Shown: positions 34,831 to 42,934 of the stretch, piece after piece | How the letters are laid out: each line of letters starts with the position of its first letter | Position numbering within the stretch: the first letter of the stretch is position 1 | Assembly: GCA_016716275.1 (NCBI GenBank) | Contig: JADJWR010000003.1 | Location: 1-64,000 of the forward strand | Reading direction: 5' to 3' | DNA from: Burkholderiales bacterium | GTDB lineage: Bacteria > Pseudomonadota > Gammaproteobacteria > Burkholderiales > Burkholderiaceae_F | Length of the DNA: 64,000 nucleotides | Position numbers and translations under genes: made by a program | Notes under the pieces: model-generated | What the model saw: the letters and a program-made list of their open reading frames with translations, nothing else | The model's database searches: none | Told to the model about the DNA's origin: nothing

Positions 34831-35358
34831 TCAATCGATCTTCGGAAGTCGTTTCAAAACCAGATCGAGGGGGGAGCCGCCCTGTGAGGGGTTGGGGTTG
34901 ATGGACCGCAACTCGTCGCCGACGATCGCAAACGTACGAACCTGCTCAGTGCCTTCGTAGTCGGGAAATGTACTTCCCTTGATGTTGAGAACGAAGACCT
35001 TCTTTGCCTCGTCGACGGTATAGGAACCGAAGTAGGCGATCGTCCCCAGCACCGTTTCCTTGAATTCCTCGGGCGTGCCCTTGAGCCGATTGCCGCTGGC
35101 GTACTTGGCGCGACCTGGCCGGGAGTTGAAGAGCACGAAGTACCCGTCGGGGTGGAACATCAGCACGCCATTCGGGGTCGGTCCGAAGACGTCGGCTCTG
35201 GTTCCATCCTGGCGATTCACGGCTGTGACAACGAATCCCCAGGCGCCAATGAGCTGCGCCTTCAGAGACGGCTGTTGGCTCGACACGGGCAGTGGCGCGG
35301 CGAGCAGGCTCGCAAGCGCGAGTACCACGGCACGACGCGATTGCTTGATGCATTGCAT
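34831..35358 (-). CDS. Exported lipocalin-like domain protein
   Basis: This 175-residue protein has signal peptide MQCIKQSRRAVVLALASLLA and likely cleavage after VSSQ. The mature part matches the lipocalin-like (Lipocalin_5) pattern: LIGAWGFVVTAVNRQDGTR, NGVLMFHPDGYFVLFNSRPG, FGSYTVDEAKKVFVLNIKGS and RTFAIVGDELRSINPNP. These proteins form a small beta-barrel; the ligand is unknown. ATG 35358 was chosen for GGAGG nine bases upstream and for the signal peptide. It is isolated in a gene-poor stretch. Confidence 0.82.
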   Translation of the reverse strand: MQCIKQSRRAVVLALASLLAAPLPVSSQQPSLKAQLIGAWGFVVTAVNRQDGTRADVFGPTPNGVLMFHPDGYFVLFNSRPGRAKYASGNRLKGTPEEFKETVLGTIAYFGSYTVDEAKKVFVLNIKGSTFPDYEGTEQVRTFAIVGDELRSINPNPSQGGSPLDLVLKRLPKID

Positions 35359-35999
35359 GACTGCCTCCGCGAGCCCAAGAACCGGAGTAGCTGCCGACAC
35401 GCGGGTGTGCGGCGACAGACTCGTTCGCGAGACTACCGGAAGAAGCCCCCATCATCTAAGCGCCGGTCATCCCGCGCCGCGGCGAGTCGCCCTTCTCGGT
35501 TGCCGCTCCCGGTTCGACTGAACTTCTGCAGGTGGGCAGAACTGCCGTTCGCTGCTTGTGCCGTGACGGCCCGCTCATCGCCGTGTCGAGCCAAAGTGGC
35601 GCTCAGCTTTCTCGCCGGAAACCTGCCATTCGCAGGTCCTCCATGACAAGAATTTCGAGCACCTCGGGAACGCCGGCTTCTGGCCGAACGCGGGCTTCGT
35701 CTCCTTGCCTGCTGCCTGACATCGGCCGCCGGGGCCAACTGCTCTGCACCGAAGCTGCCGATCGGAACAGCCGGGACCGACCCCAGGCAGTCAGACGCCC
35801 TTGGTCGAAGCGGCCGCTCGCGTGCAATGGCCGCTAAACCGAGCCCGGCGCGAGTCAACCGTCAGAGCGCGGGGACTGCCAGCCATTCTTGGTCGCCTCG
35901 TATCATCCGGTGCGTCCGAGGCACTGGAGTGTCGAGTCATTTCTTCGCGCTTCCCAAGTCGCTCAGAACTGACCAGCCTTTCTACGCGTACGTCGTCGC
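35359..35999. other. Gene-free stretch holding one copy of a dispersed repeat
   Basis: About 640 bases with only low-complexity short ORFs. Positions 35706-35766 match 36435-36495 (see the repeat entries). No promoter or RNA gene can be supported. Confidence 0.5.
35706..35766. repeat. Dispersed intergenic repeat, copy A
   Basis: 61 bases beginning TGCCTGCTGCCTGACATCGG, about 53 of 61 identical by eye to copy B at 36435. Weaker similarity extends about 15 bases to the left of both copies. Same orientation. Neither copy encodes a gene. The origin is unknown. Confidence 0.6.
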
Positions 36000-36389
36000 C
36001 TAACTGAATGACGAAGAATTGGGCACGAGATTTGCCCAGACCGGTCCACCGAATGGCACCGGGGTGATGATGATCAAGACGTTGACGCCTCGCAGGCTCT
36101 CCAGCCACGCGTAGACGAAATAGCCATCTCCCGGACCCCGGATCCAAGGCTCGGAGAGCTTCAGGAGGATGTCTGCACGAGTCGTGGCGCGAGGTTCAAT
36201 CGCCTGAATGACCGAATCAGGCACCTCCTTGTCGGCGGAGGGCCCTCCAAGGTTGGTGGGAATGGGCACTACACATGCCGCCAGCGATGGCAGCAGAAGG
36301 GCGAATCCGCACAATCGGGCGAAGGCGTCCGCCCGCGCCTTCAAGCATAGCACGCTCGTCCAGCGACCGGTATCGAGCGAATTTCTCAC
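36000..36389 (-). CDS. Putative lipoprotein, SmpA/OmlA-like
   Basis: This reading of up to 129 residues contains the lipobox-like LLPSLAACVV, after which the chain reads VPIPTNLGGPSADKEVPDS and RATTRADILLKLSEPWIRG, followed by FVYAWLESLRGVNVLIIITP. The TTRADILLKLSEP segment and following aromatic strand resemble SmpA/OmlA-type small lipoproteins. Likely start codons lie between 36389 and about 36320; the lipobox position suggests that the first ~18 residues may not be used. The C-terminus ends abruptly (WANLVPNSSSFS), so it may be truncated. Confidence 0.45.
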   Translation of the reverse strand: MRNSLDTGRWTSVLCLKARADAFARLCGFALLLPSLAACVVPIPTNLGGPSADKEVPDSVIQAIEPRATTRADILLKLSEPWIRGPGDGYFVYAWLESLRGVNVLIIITPVPFGGPVWANLVPNSSSFS

Positions 36390-36434
36390 CTGCAGTGAAG
36401 GACAGGAAGTGGCCGAACTCAGGCTTCGGCCTCA

Positions 36435-36495
36435 TGCCTGCTACCTGACATTGGTCGCCGGGACCAACTGCTCTGCCCCGAAGCGGCCGGCCGGA
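36435..36495. repeat. Dispersed intergenic repeat, copy B
   Basis: Second copy of the 61-base repeat at 35706, beginning TGCCTGCTACCTGACATTGG. It lies in the 285-base gap between the putative lipoprotein and the PEP-CTERM-like gene; the rest of that gap shows nothing else. Confidence 0.6.
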
Positions 36496-36674
36496 AGCGA
36501 TAGTGTCGATCTCCTTTACATGGCGCGTCGCAGCACCATGCCGACCAGCGTCCGCTTGACCTCAGGTGTCTGAATTTCTTGGAAATCTGGAGAGTTCGGC
36601 ACGATCTGTGCTTGGCAGATCTCTTGGGATGTCGACGCGGAAACACCAACCCTATCGAGCCAACGGAGGCGCAC

Positions 36675-37013
36675 ATGAACGTCCTGACGTGGCTCATCGG
36701 CACTGCGGCAGTCGAATGGACTTCGTCGATCGCGGCTGCACCGTTTCGCCTGATGTTTGAGCGCACGACGGATGTGGCCACCAGCGAGGTCGCGTTCCTG
36801 ACCTCTGCAAGCTTCGCTGATCTGACGGGGCACATCGCATCGGGAGGAGCGGCGAACTCGCCGATCGATGTCGCCCCCAGCTTCGTCACGACCGGCCTTG
36901 CCTCGCAATGGCAGCGGAATGGAGGCGGGGACAACGGAACGGTTCCCGAACCCGGTACCTTCGCCCTTCTCGGCCTCGCCGATCCGGCAGCTGCGCGCAG
37001 GCGTAAGCAGTAG
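36675..37013 (+). CDS. Short PEP-CTERM-type protein, probably a remnant
   Basis: This 112-residue protein ends VPEPGTFALLGLADPAAARRRKQ-like: a PEP motif, a shortened hydrophobic stretch and an Arg cluster, the layout of PEP-CTERM/exosortase sorting signals. The hydrophobic part is about 13-15 residues with Asp and Pro inside, shorter than the usual ~20, so anchoring may fail. The middle segment ASFADLTGHIASGGAANS and SPIDVAPSFVTTGLA recalls repeats of PEP-CTERM proteins. No clear signal peptide is present. GGAGGC lies before the ATG at 36675. It is probably a truncated copy of a longer exported protein. Confidence 0.5.
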   Translation: MNVLTWLIGTAAVEWTSSIAAAPFRLMFERTTDVATSEVAFLTSASFADLTGHIASGGAANSPIDVAPSFVTTGLASQWQRNGGGDNGTVPEPGTFALLGLADPAAARRRKQ

Positions 37014-37095
37014 GTTGCCGAAACTCAAGAAAACTCGCCCGCGAGGCGGGCTCCTTCTTTCAGTCGTGCTACGCAAACACGAGGAGGGCAGAACC

Positions 37096-38262
37096 ATGAA
37101 ACGGATCCTGGCTGCTTGTCTGTGCATGCTCGCCTTTCAGGCGAACGCCGAATGGGGGGACAACGACATCACGGACATTATCGACAACGTGAAGGCGGTC
37201 AAGAGCAAGACCGTCGACGGCAGCATCGGCATCTCGGCCGACGATCTGAAGCGTCAGCTCGACAAGATGAAAGCAGACGGCATACTCATCAAGTCGTCTG
37301 TCGAGGAGATCCTTGTCTGGCTGGAACACCGCCGCGGGCCGTTTCTCCAGTTCAAGGGCAGCAACTGCGGCAGCGGCTCGCCATGTGCCGACTTCAGGCA
37401 ACGGTTGAAGCAGTTCGCGGGCGAGATGTCGGCTCTGGCTGCGCGATTTCCAGCGATCGAGAAGGTCGGCCTCGGCGACGGCGACTTCACTGAAAGGGTG
37501 ATAGAGATCCTGCCGCCTTTCGTGCTTTTCGGCTTCCATCAGGTGATGGAGCGAGTGGCAGGCTGGCAAGACATCCCGCTCGATCTGCTCGACGTGTATG
37601 ACGAGATCGCGGACCCGGAGGCGTTCTCGATCAGCTTCTTCGAGCCGTCCGCATCCGTCAGGCAGACGTCCTCGCCATCGCAGGCGACCGCCGCGCAGGA
37701 CACGCCGACCCGGATCTTCTGCAGGGAGCGGGCGGACCGCGTCGACGATGCGACCGACTCGATCCGTCTCAACCGAATCAAGAGCGCGGGTTTCGCGCTC
37801 AAGACGGCCGTCGATGTGTGGTCGGAGTTCGCGCCCGACAAAGTCGGCGGATCGTTGATCGGTGAAGGTGTCTATGGAATTCCGATCTTCGCAAAGCCGG
37901 TCGTCAAGGCGATCAAAGGCGCGATCGAGATCATTCAGTTCCAGATCGAGACCTACCGGCAGAATCTGGGCGTGTGCCGCAGCCGGCTGCGCGAGATAGA
38001 GACGCACCTCGTGCAATGCAGCCAGTTCGCCGAATACAAGCAGCAGCCCGCCAACGACGAGGCGTATGCGCTGGTAGAGAGGAAGGTCGAGGAATTCGAG
38101 GCTGCATCGGGCCAACCCCAGAGCCAGCCGCAGCGTGGGTGGGGGAGAACGCCGGTCTCGGCGCGAACCTATTTGGACCGCGCAGCAGTCAAGCGCGAAG
38201 GCGAGCAGTGGGGAGCTGCATATTCGGATCTCTGCAGCGCCTACCAAAGCCTCGGAACATGA
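37096..38262 (+). CDS. Exported protein of 388 residues, unrecognised family
   Basis: A clear signal peptide (MKRILAACLCMLAFQANA, cleavage after ANA) is followed by a charged, largely helical chain. It includes DDLKRQLDKMKADGILIKSS, CGSGSPCADFRQRLKQFAGE, a hydrophobic stretch FGFHQVMERVAGWQDIPLDL and FAKPVVKAIKGAIEIIQFQ. The C-terminal third is rich in Gln and Arg. Cysteines at several positions could form disulfides in the periplasm. GAGGAGGGC precedes the ATG. It follows the PEP-CTERM-like gene by 82 bases on the same strand. I do not recognise a family and do not assign a function. Confidence 0.7.
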   Translation: MKRILAACLCMLAFQANAEWGDNDITDIIDNVKAVKSKTVDGSIGISADDLKRQLDKMKADGILIKSSVEEILVWLEHRRGPFLQFKGSNCGSGSPCADFRQRLKQFAGEMSALAARFPAIEKVGLGDGDFTERVIEILPPFVLFGFHQVMERVAGWQDIPLDLLDVYDEIADPEAFSISFFEPSASVRQTSSPSQATAAQDTPTRIFCRERADRVDDATDSIRLNRIKSAGFALKTAVDVWSEFAPDKVGGSLIGEGVYGIPIFAKPVVKAIKGAIEIIQFQIETYRQNLGVCRSRLREIETHLVQCSQFAEYKQQPANDEAYALVERKVEEFEAASGQPQSQPQRGWGRTPVSARTYLDRAAVKREGEQWGAAYSDLCSAYQSLGT

Positions 38263-38269
38263 ACTCTGG

Positions 38270-38631
38270 TGCGTCGAAGGCCTGCGCGGCGTCACCCCAC
38301 GTCTCGAGCACCGTCATGCGGCAGGTGCCAAGCACGAACGAGGCGATCCGTTCCGGCTCGCGCAGCCTTCCTTCGCGCAGGCGCTCGAGCATCATCAAGA
38401 GGACCTGCTGCATGAGGTCTGCCGCCGCGTTCGGGTCGCGGAGATGGCGCATGCGGTAGAGGCGAACGCGCGGCCCGAGGCGGCGAAGAGCTCTGCTTCG
38501 GCGGCCGAGTCCGGCGACGCGTCGGCCTTGGCAACGCGCCGGGCGAGCGCGCCGTCCTCGAGGGCCGCGAGAGCGGAATGCTGGGGCACGAACTGAGCAT
38601 ATCGGTCGTTTCCGAGGATGTGTAACGGCAC
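38270..38631 (-). pseudogene. ECF-type sigma factor, frameshifted and lacking region 4
   Basis: From ATG 38631 the reading begins MPLHILGNDRYAQF, continues LARRVAKADASPDSAAEAEL, then slips by one base near 38490 into a second frame with RVRLYRMRHLRDPN, DLMQQVLLMMLERLREG and FVLGTCRMTVLETWG. These match sigma region 2 of a recognisable ECF type. The expected region 4 DNA-binding half is absent; the reading dissolves before 38270, next to the end of the 388-residue gene. A 15-bp inverted repeat overlaps its start. It is not a close paralogue of the two intact sigma factors in this window. Confidence 0.65.
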
Positions 38632-38653
38632 GGCGCCTCGTTACACATCCTCG
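38613..38653. promoter_or_regulatory. 15-bp perfect inverted repeat, putative operator
   Basis: CGAGGATGTGTAACG (38613-38627), 11 bases, then its exact complement CGTTACACATCCTCG (38639-38653). It lies between the broken sigma gene and the divergent MBL-fold gene (ATG 38702), about 50 bases before the latter. The position and dyad suit a regulator-binding site; a hairpin in RNA is the alternative. Confidence 0.5.
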
Positions 38654-38701
38654 ACGTAGCGCGACCGTCATCCCGACCCTCGTCATGACCAGGAGAAGAT
38701 C

Positions 38702-39451
38702 ATGATCACCAACAGCTCGAGCGGCACCAACCTCCACGAGATCGCGGCGGGCATATACCGCATCAACACGCCGGTAGAAATCCCGGGTGGGATGGCCTTC
38801 AACTTCAATCAGTACTTGGTCGCCGACGACGAGCCGCTACTCTTCCACACCGGCCCGCGGCGCCTGTTTCCGCTCACCGCCGAGGCGATCGGCAAGGTCC
38901 TGCCGCTTGCCACGCTGCGATACGTCGCGTTCTCGCACTACGAGGCGGACGAATGCGGGTCGCTGAACGACTTCCTCGCCGCCGCGCCCGCCGCCCATCC
39001 CGTGTGCGGCCAGGTGGCCGCAATGGTCTCCGTCGACGACGTTGCGGCCCGCCCGGCGCGGGCGCTGGCCGACGGCGAGGTGCTCCGCACCGGCCGCTGC
39101 GCCTTCAAGTGGCTGGACGCACCGCACGTGCCGCATGGCTGGGAGTGCGGCTTCATGATGGAACTCGAGACCCGTACCCTGCTTTGTGGTGACCTCCTCA
39201 CGCAGGGCGGCTCGGGCGCCGTAGCGCTCACCGAGGGCGACATCCTCGGCCCGAGCGAGGCGTTCCGCCAGGCAATGGACTACTACGCGCACTCGCCGCA
39301 GACGGGCGTGACGCTCGAGCGCCTCGCCTGCGAGCAGCCAGAGGTCCTCGCCTGTATGCATGGCAGTGCCTGGCGCGGCGATGGCGCCTCGCTCCTGCGC
39401 GCCCTGGCCCGGTCCCTTGCGCGCCCCGCCGCGCTGCCGGCAGCGGCTTAG
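38702..39451 (+). CDS. MBL-fold metallo-hydrolase with diiron (ODP-like) ligands
   Basis: This is a 249-residue metallo-beta-lactamase-fold protein. Instead of the hydrolase motif HxHxDH it has H79-Y-E81-A-D83 (FSHYEADECGSL), the ligand set of flavodiiron/oxygen-binding diiron proteins. Further His and Asp ligands are plausible in APHVPHGWECGF, TLLCGDLLTQGG and ACMHGSAW. It lacks the flavodoxin domain of true flavodiiron proteins, so it resembles stand-alone ODP proteins proposed to sense or bind O2 or NO. AGGAGA precedes the ATG. The broken sigma gene diverges from it. The function is inferred from motif only. Confidence 0.78.
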   Translation: MITNSSSGTNLHEIAAGIYRINTPVEIPGGMAFNFNQYLVADDEPLLFHTGPRRLFPLTAEAIGKVLPLATLRYVAFSHYEADECGSLNDFLAAAPAAHPVCGQVAAMVSVDDVAARPARALADGEVLRTGRCAFKWLDAPHVPHGWECGFMMELETRTLLCGDLLTQGGSGAVALTEGDILGPSEAFRQAMDYYAHSPQTGVTLERLACEQPEVLACMHGSAWRGDGASLLRALARSLARPAALPAAA

Positions 39452-40066
39452 ATCGATTGCAACGGGTCGTGAGCCGGTGGCCGCGTTCATCGAAGGCTGC
39501 CTGTCGACCGCCGCCTTGCCAGGCGCGCACTCCGGTGGCCGCCTTCCTCGACCCTTGCCATTCATCGCCTCGCCGGCGAACGACCGGTGAGCGATGTGGA
39601 TCCGTCGATCGATCGGAAAATCGTGTACGCATTGGCGAGTAGCCGGTACGAGCAGCGGCCGCGTACGCGCCGCATCCGCGACGGTGTGACTGATGACCTC
39701 GTTGCGCAGCGCCGGCGACTGGTTTGCAGGCCCCGGTCAAGCGAGAACGGAGATCGAACGTCTGCTGGAAAGGGCCGGAACACGAGTTCCCCTCTCCCTG
39801 CTCGGCCCGGTGACGCCGGGGCGCTGTGTCTACCGGTCCAGGGACGATGGGCAACTCGAGTAGTCGCAACGCAGACGGCGGAGGCAGGACCTGCCGCTGC
39901 GGCTTCGATCTTGGCGCCTTGCTGCCCGCTGCTTTCGGCGGGCACGAGCCATCCCGCAAACGCCTGATCGGCGGCAATGGCCGGCTTGAGTGATCGAGGC
40001 AGACGCCGGACGGCACGCTGTTGGTCCGCCTCTTGTGTACGCTAGTCGTACTGCGACCGCTGCACC
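39452..40066. other. Gene-free stretch before ccoI
   Basis: 615 bases with no supportable gene; the ORFs on both strands are short and lack ribosome sites. A segment GGCGAACGACCGGTGA near 39575 resembles one near 34232, suggesting a further dispersed repeat. No Fnr-type palindrome was found before ccoI. Confidence 0.5.
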
Positions 40067-42496
40067 ATGCCCGCCGCCCCCGTCATCCGCAAGGCCAAGC
40101 AGCCCGGCGACGCCCCAGGCAGCGGCGCCATGGTCTGCGCGCACTGCGGCGATTCTCTGGCCGGGCTGAAGATCGTCAGGCGTTCGATCAGCGGCAGGCC
40201 GCAGGAATTCTGCTGCCTCGGCTGCGCCTTCATCGCCGAGCAGCTGCAGCTGGCCAAGGCGAGCGACGCCGACCGCGTGGCGCTGGAAGCCTCGCTGGCC
40301 CAGGGGCCGACGCGGCGCGAAGTGCCGGCCGGCTCGCGCGTGCAGGTCGACGTCCGCGGCATGGTCTGTGCCGCCTGCGCGCTGCTGATCGAGCACCGCC
40401 TGCGCCGCACCGACGGTGTGGCCAGCGCGCACGTCGACTTCACGGCGCAGCGTGCCTACGTCGGCTTCGATCCGCAGCGCATCGACGCGGCGGGCGTGAA
40501 GCAGGCGATCGAGCGCGCCGGCTATCGCACCGACACCGGCGGCCGGGGCGACGCGCGGGCGCAGCGGATCGAGTTGCTGCGCGTGCTGCTCGCCTGGCTG
40601 ATGATGATGCAGGTGATGATGCTGGCGGTGCCGGCCTACGTGGCGAAGCCGGGCGACATCCCGGCCGACATCGAGCAGCTGCTGCGCCTGGCGCAGCTGG
40701 TGCTGACGGTGCCGGTGTTGCTGTTCTCGTCGGTGCCGATCATGCGCGGCGCCTGGAGCCAGCTGCGCGCCGGACCGATCGGAATGGACCTGCCGATCGT
40801 GCTCGGCCTGATGGCCGCCTTCGCCGCCAGCGCCTGGGCGACGCTCACCTCGCACGGGCCGGTGTACTTCGACTCGATCACCATGTTCGTCGCGCTGGTG
40901 CTCGGCGTGCGCTGGCTGCAGGCGCGGGCGCTGCGGCTGGCGCGCGGCCACCTCGACGAGGCGCAGCGGCGCGCCCGCCTGACGGCGCGGCGGCTGCGCG
41001 GCTTTCCGGCGACGCTCGCCACCGAGTCGGTCGGCGCCGAGCAGCTGGTCGCCGACGACCACGTGCTGGTGCCGGTGGGCGAGACGGTGCCGGCCGACGG
41101 CGTGATCGTGCAGGGCAGCTCGTCGGTGTCGCAGGCCTGGCTGACCGGCGAGGCGACGCCGATCGACAAGCACGACGGCGCTCCGGTGCTGGCCGGCAGC
41201 GTCAACCTCGAGCAGCCGCTGGTGGTGCGCGTCACGCGCGCCGGCGAGGCCACCTCGCTGGCGGCGCTGCGCCGCCTGGTCGACGACGCCGGCCGCGAAC
41301 GGCCGCGCATCGTCGAACTGGCCAACCGCATCGCCATGGTGTTCCTCTGGCTGGTGCTCGGCGTGACCGTTGCCACCGTGGCCGGCTGGTGGTGGGTCGA
41401 CCCGTCGCAGGCGCTGCCGGCGGCGGTGGCGGTGCTGGTGGCCACCTGCCCGTGCGCGCTGTCGCTCGCCGCGCCGGCGGCGCTTGCGGCCACCCAGTCG
41501 CGGCTTGCCGAGCGGGGCGTGCTCACCGCCCGCAGCGCGGCGCTCGAGGCGCTGGCGCGCATCGACATCCTGGCCTGCGACAAGACCGGCACGCTGACCA
41601 CCGCCGAGCCGGCGCTCACGCGCGTGATACCGCTGCGCGGCCTGCGCAACGCCGACGTGCTGGCGCAGGCCGCGGCACTGGAGGCCGTGGCGGCGCACCC
41701 GTTCGCCCGCGCGCTGGCGCAGGCCGCCGCGCAGGTCTCGGTGCCGGCGGCGCAGGACGTCGCGATCAGCCCGTCGGCCGGCATCGAAGGCACGGTGCAG
41801 GGCCGGCGGCTGCGCATCGGCAAGGTCGACTACGCGCTGGAACTGTCCGGCGGCGGCGGGCGAAGCGCCTGGGTGCGTCGCTGGCCGGCGCTGGCGGCGC
41901 AGCTGCCGCGCGACGACAGCGTGGTGGTGCTGGCCGACGAGCAGGGGCCGCTGGCGGTGTTCGCCTTCGGCGAGATGCTGCGTCCCGATGCGGCGGCGCT
42001 GGTCGAGGCGGCGCGCGCCGGCGGCGCCGAAGTCGTGCTGGTCTCCGGCGACCGCGCCGGCGCCGTCGACCGGGTGGCGCGCGCGCTGGGCATCGAGCGC
42101 GCCTATGCGCAGCAGACGCCGGCCAGCAAGCGCGAACTGGTGGCGCAGATGCAGGGCGCCGGCCGGCGGGTGGCGATGCTCGGCGACGGCTTCAACGACG
42201 CGCCGGTGCTGGCGCAGGCCGATGTGTCGATCGCGCTGGCCGAGGGCGCCGCGCTGGCGCAGGCGCGTGCCGACTTCATCGTGCTCGGCTCGCGCGCCGC
42301 CGACGTCGCCGACCTGCTGCGCAGTGCCCGCCGCGGCATGCGCATCGTCCGCGAGAACTTCGTCTGGGCGCTGGTCTACAACCTCGGCGCCATTCCGCTG
42401 GCGGCCTTCGGCTACCTGTCGCCGGCGCTGGCGGCGGTCGGCATGGCGGCCAGCTCGGCGCTGGTGGTGGCCAACGCGCTGCGCGCGCGGCGCTGA
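40067..42496 (+). CDS. ccoI: Copper-translocating P-type ATPase CcoI (cbb3 oxidase assembly)
   Basis: This 809-residue P1B-type ATPase supplies copper for cbb3 oxidase maturation. The N-terminus has a Cys cluster (VCAHCGD, then FCCLGCAF) and one HMA domain (GMVCAACALLIEHR). There are eight membrane segments, with the metal site CPC in VATCPCALSLAAPAAL. Catalytic motifs are TGEATP, phosphorylation site CDKTGTLT, HP in VAAHPFARAL, and hinge GDGFNDAP. These mark the CcoI/FixI subgroup. It is followed five bases later by ccoS and lies upstream of ccoNOQP, the usual partners. Confidence 0.94.
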   Translation: MPAAPVIRKAKQPGDAPGSGAMVCAHCGDSLAGLKIVRRSISGRPQEFCCLGCAFIAEQLQLAKASDADRVALEASLAQGPTRREVPAGSRVQVDVRGMVCAACALLIEHRLRRTDGVASAHVDFTAQRAYVGFDPQRIDAAGVKQAIERAGYRTDTGGRGDARAQRIELLRVLLAWLMMMQVMMLAVPAYVAKPGDIPADIEQLLRLAQLVLTVPVLLFSSVPIMRGAWSQLRAGPIGMDLPIVLGLMAAFAASAWATLTSHGPVYFDSITMFVALVLGVRWLQARALRLARGHLDEAQRRARLTARRLRGFPATLATESVGAEQLVADDHVLVPVGETVPADGVIVQGSSSVSQAWLTGEATPIDKHDGAPVLAGSVNLEQPLVVRVTRAGEATSLAALRRLVDDAGRERPRIVELANRIAMVFLWLVLGVTVATVAGWWWVDPSQALPAAVAVLVATCPCALSLAAPAALAATQSRLAERGVLTARSAALEALARIDILACDKTGTLTTAEPALTRVIPLRGLRNADVLAQAAALEAVAAHPFARALAQAAAQVSVPAAQDVAISPSAGIEGTVQGRRLRIGKVDYALELSGGGGRSAWVRRWPALAAQLPRDDSVVVLADEQGPLAVFAFGEMLRPDAAALVEAARAGGAEVVLVSGDRAGAVDRVARALGIERAYAQQTPASKRELVAQMQGAGRRVAMLGDGFNDAPVLAQADVSIALAEGAALAQARADFIVLGSRAADVADLLRSARRGMRIVRENFVWALVYNLGAIPLAAFGYLSPALAAVGMAASSALVVANALRARR

Positions 42497-42501
42497 CCGC
42501 G

Positions 42502-42699
42502 ATGGAGTCGCTGTACCTGCTGATCCCGCTGTCGGTGGTGCTGATCCTGGCGATCGGCGGCCTGCTGGTGTGGGCGGCGATGAGCGGCCAGTTCGACAGC
42601 CTCGAGCAGGAGGGGCGGCGCATCCTCGACGAGCACGACGCACCGCCGATGGGCAGTGCCGGACCGGACGACGTTCCCCCGGCCTCGCGCGAGCCGTAG
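42502..42699 (+). CDS. ccoS: cbb3-type cytochrome oxidase assembly protein CcoS
   Basis: This 65-residue protein has one membrane helix (LYLLIPLSVVLILAIGGLLV), then FDSLEQEGRRILDEHD, the CcoS pattern, and a Pro-rich tail. It is needed for cofactor insertion into cbb3 oxidase. The ATG at 42502 is five bases after the ccoI stop, so translation is coupled. Confidence 0.92.
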   Translation: MESLYLLIPLSVVLILAIGGLLVWAAMSGQFDSLEQEGRRILDEHDAPPMGSAGPDDVPPASREP

Positions 42700-42745
42700 G
42701 CAGCGCATTTGCGGGCGGTGCATCGCGCCGGGCGGGTCGCCGGTT

Positions 42746-42786
42746 TTGATATGAATCAAGCGCCGACCGGGGTCCCTGCTTACGAT
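42746..42786 (+). promoter_or_regulatory. Class II Fnr-dependent promoter of ccoNOQP
   Basis: A perfect Fnr box TTGAT-ATGA-ATCAA lies at 42746-42759, centred at 42752.5. A -10 like hexamer TACGAT is at 42781-42786, placing the start of transcription near 42793, so the box is centred near -41. This is the geometry of activation by Fnr under low oxygen. The fnr gene itself is at 48591-49328. Confidence 0.82.
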
Positions 42787-42874
42787 CCCCTCCGGCCGAT
42801 CCCCATCGTTACTGGTACGTACCGCCGCTCCGCCGCCCGCGCCCGGGCACAGGCGGGAAGAGTGGTGTAGCCTT

Positions 42875-42892
42875 TATACCAGTGGGGGTATA
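42875..42892. promoter_or_regulatory. Inverted repeat TATACC-N6-GGTATA before ccoN
   Basis: TATACC (42875-42880), six bases, GGTATA (42887-42892), with a run of G in the spacer. The pattern resembles operators of the CsoR/RcnR family (ATACC...GGTAT). It lies in the ccoN leader, 43 bases before the ATG and downstream of the Fnr promoter, where a repressor could block transcription. This is inference from shape only. Confidence 0.3.
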
Positions 42893-42934
42893 TGAGATTC
42901 AGTCGTGTCTGAGGAGCCCGGAGGAATATCGAAG

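Noticed and set aside
34283..36005. Integron attC-like words (GTTAGC near 34353, GCCTAAC near 35998)
   Set aside because: No matching inverse core site at the right distance for either word, and no integrase in the window.
39830..42643. Very long minus-strand ORF (937 codons) opposite ccoI
   Set aside because: It mirrors ccoI in the antisense frame, has Arg/His/Gln-rich low-complexity sequence, no ribosome site and no motif; high GC leaves antisense frames open.
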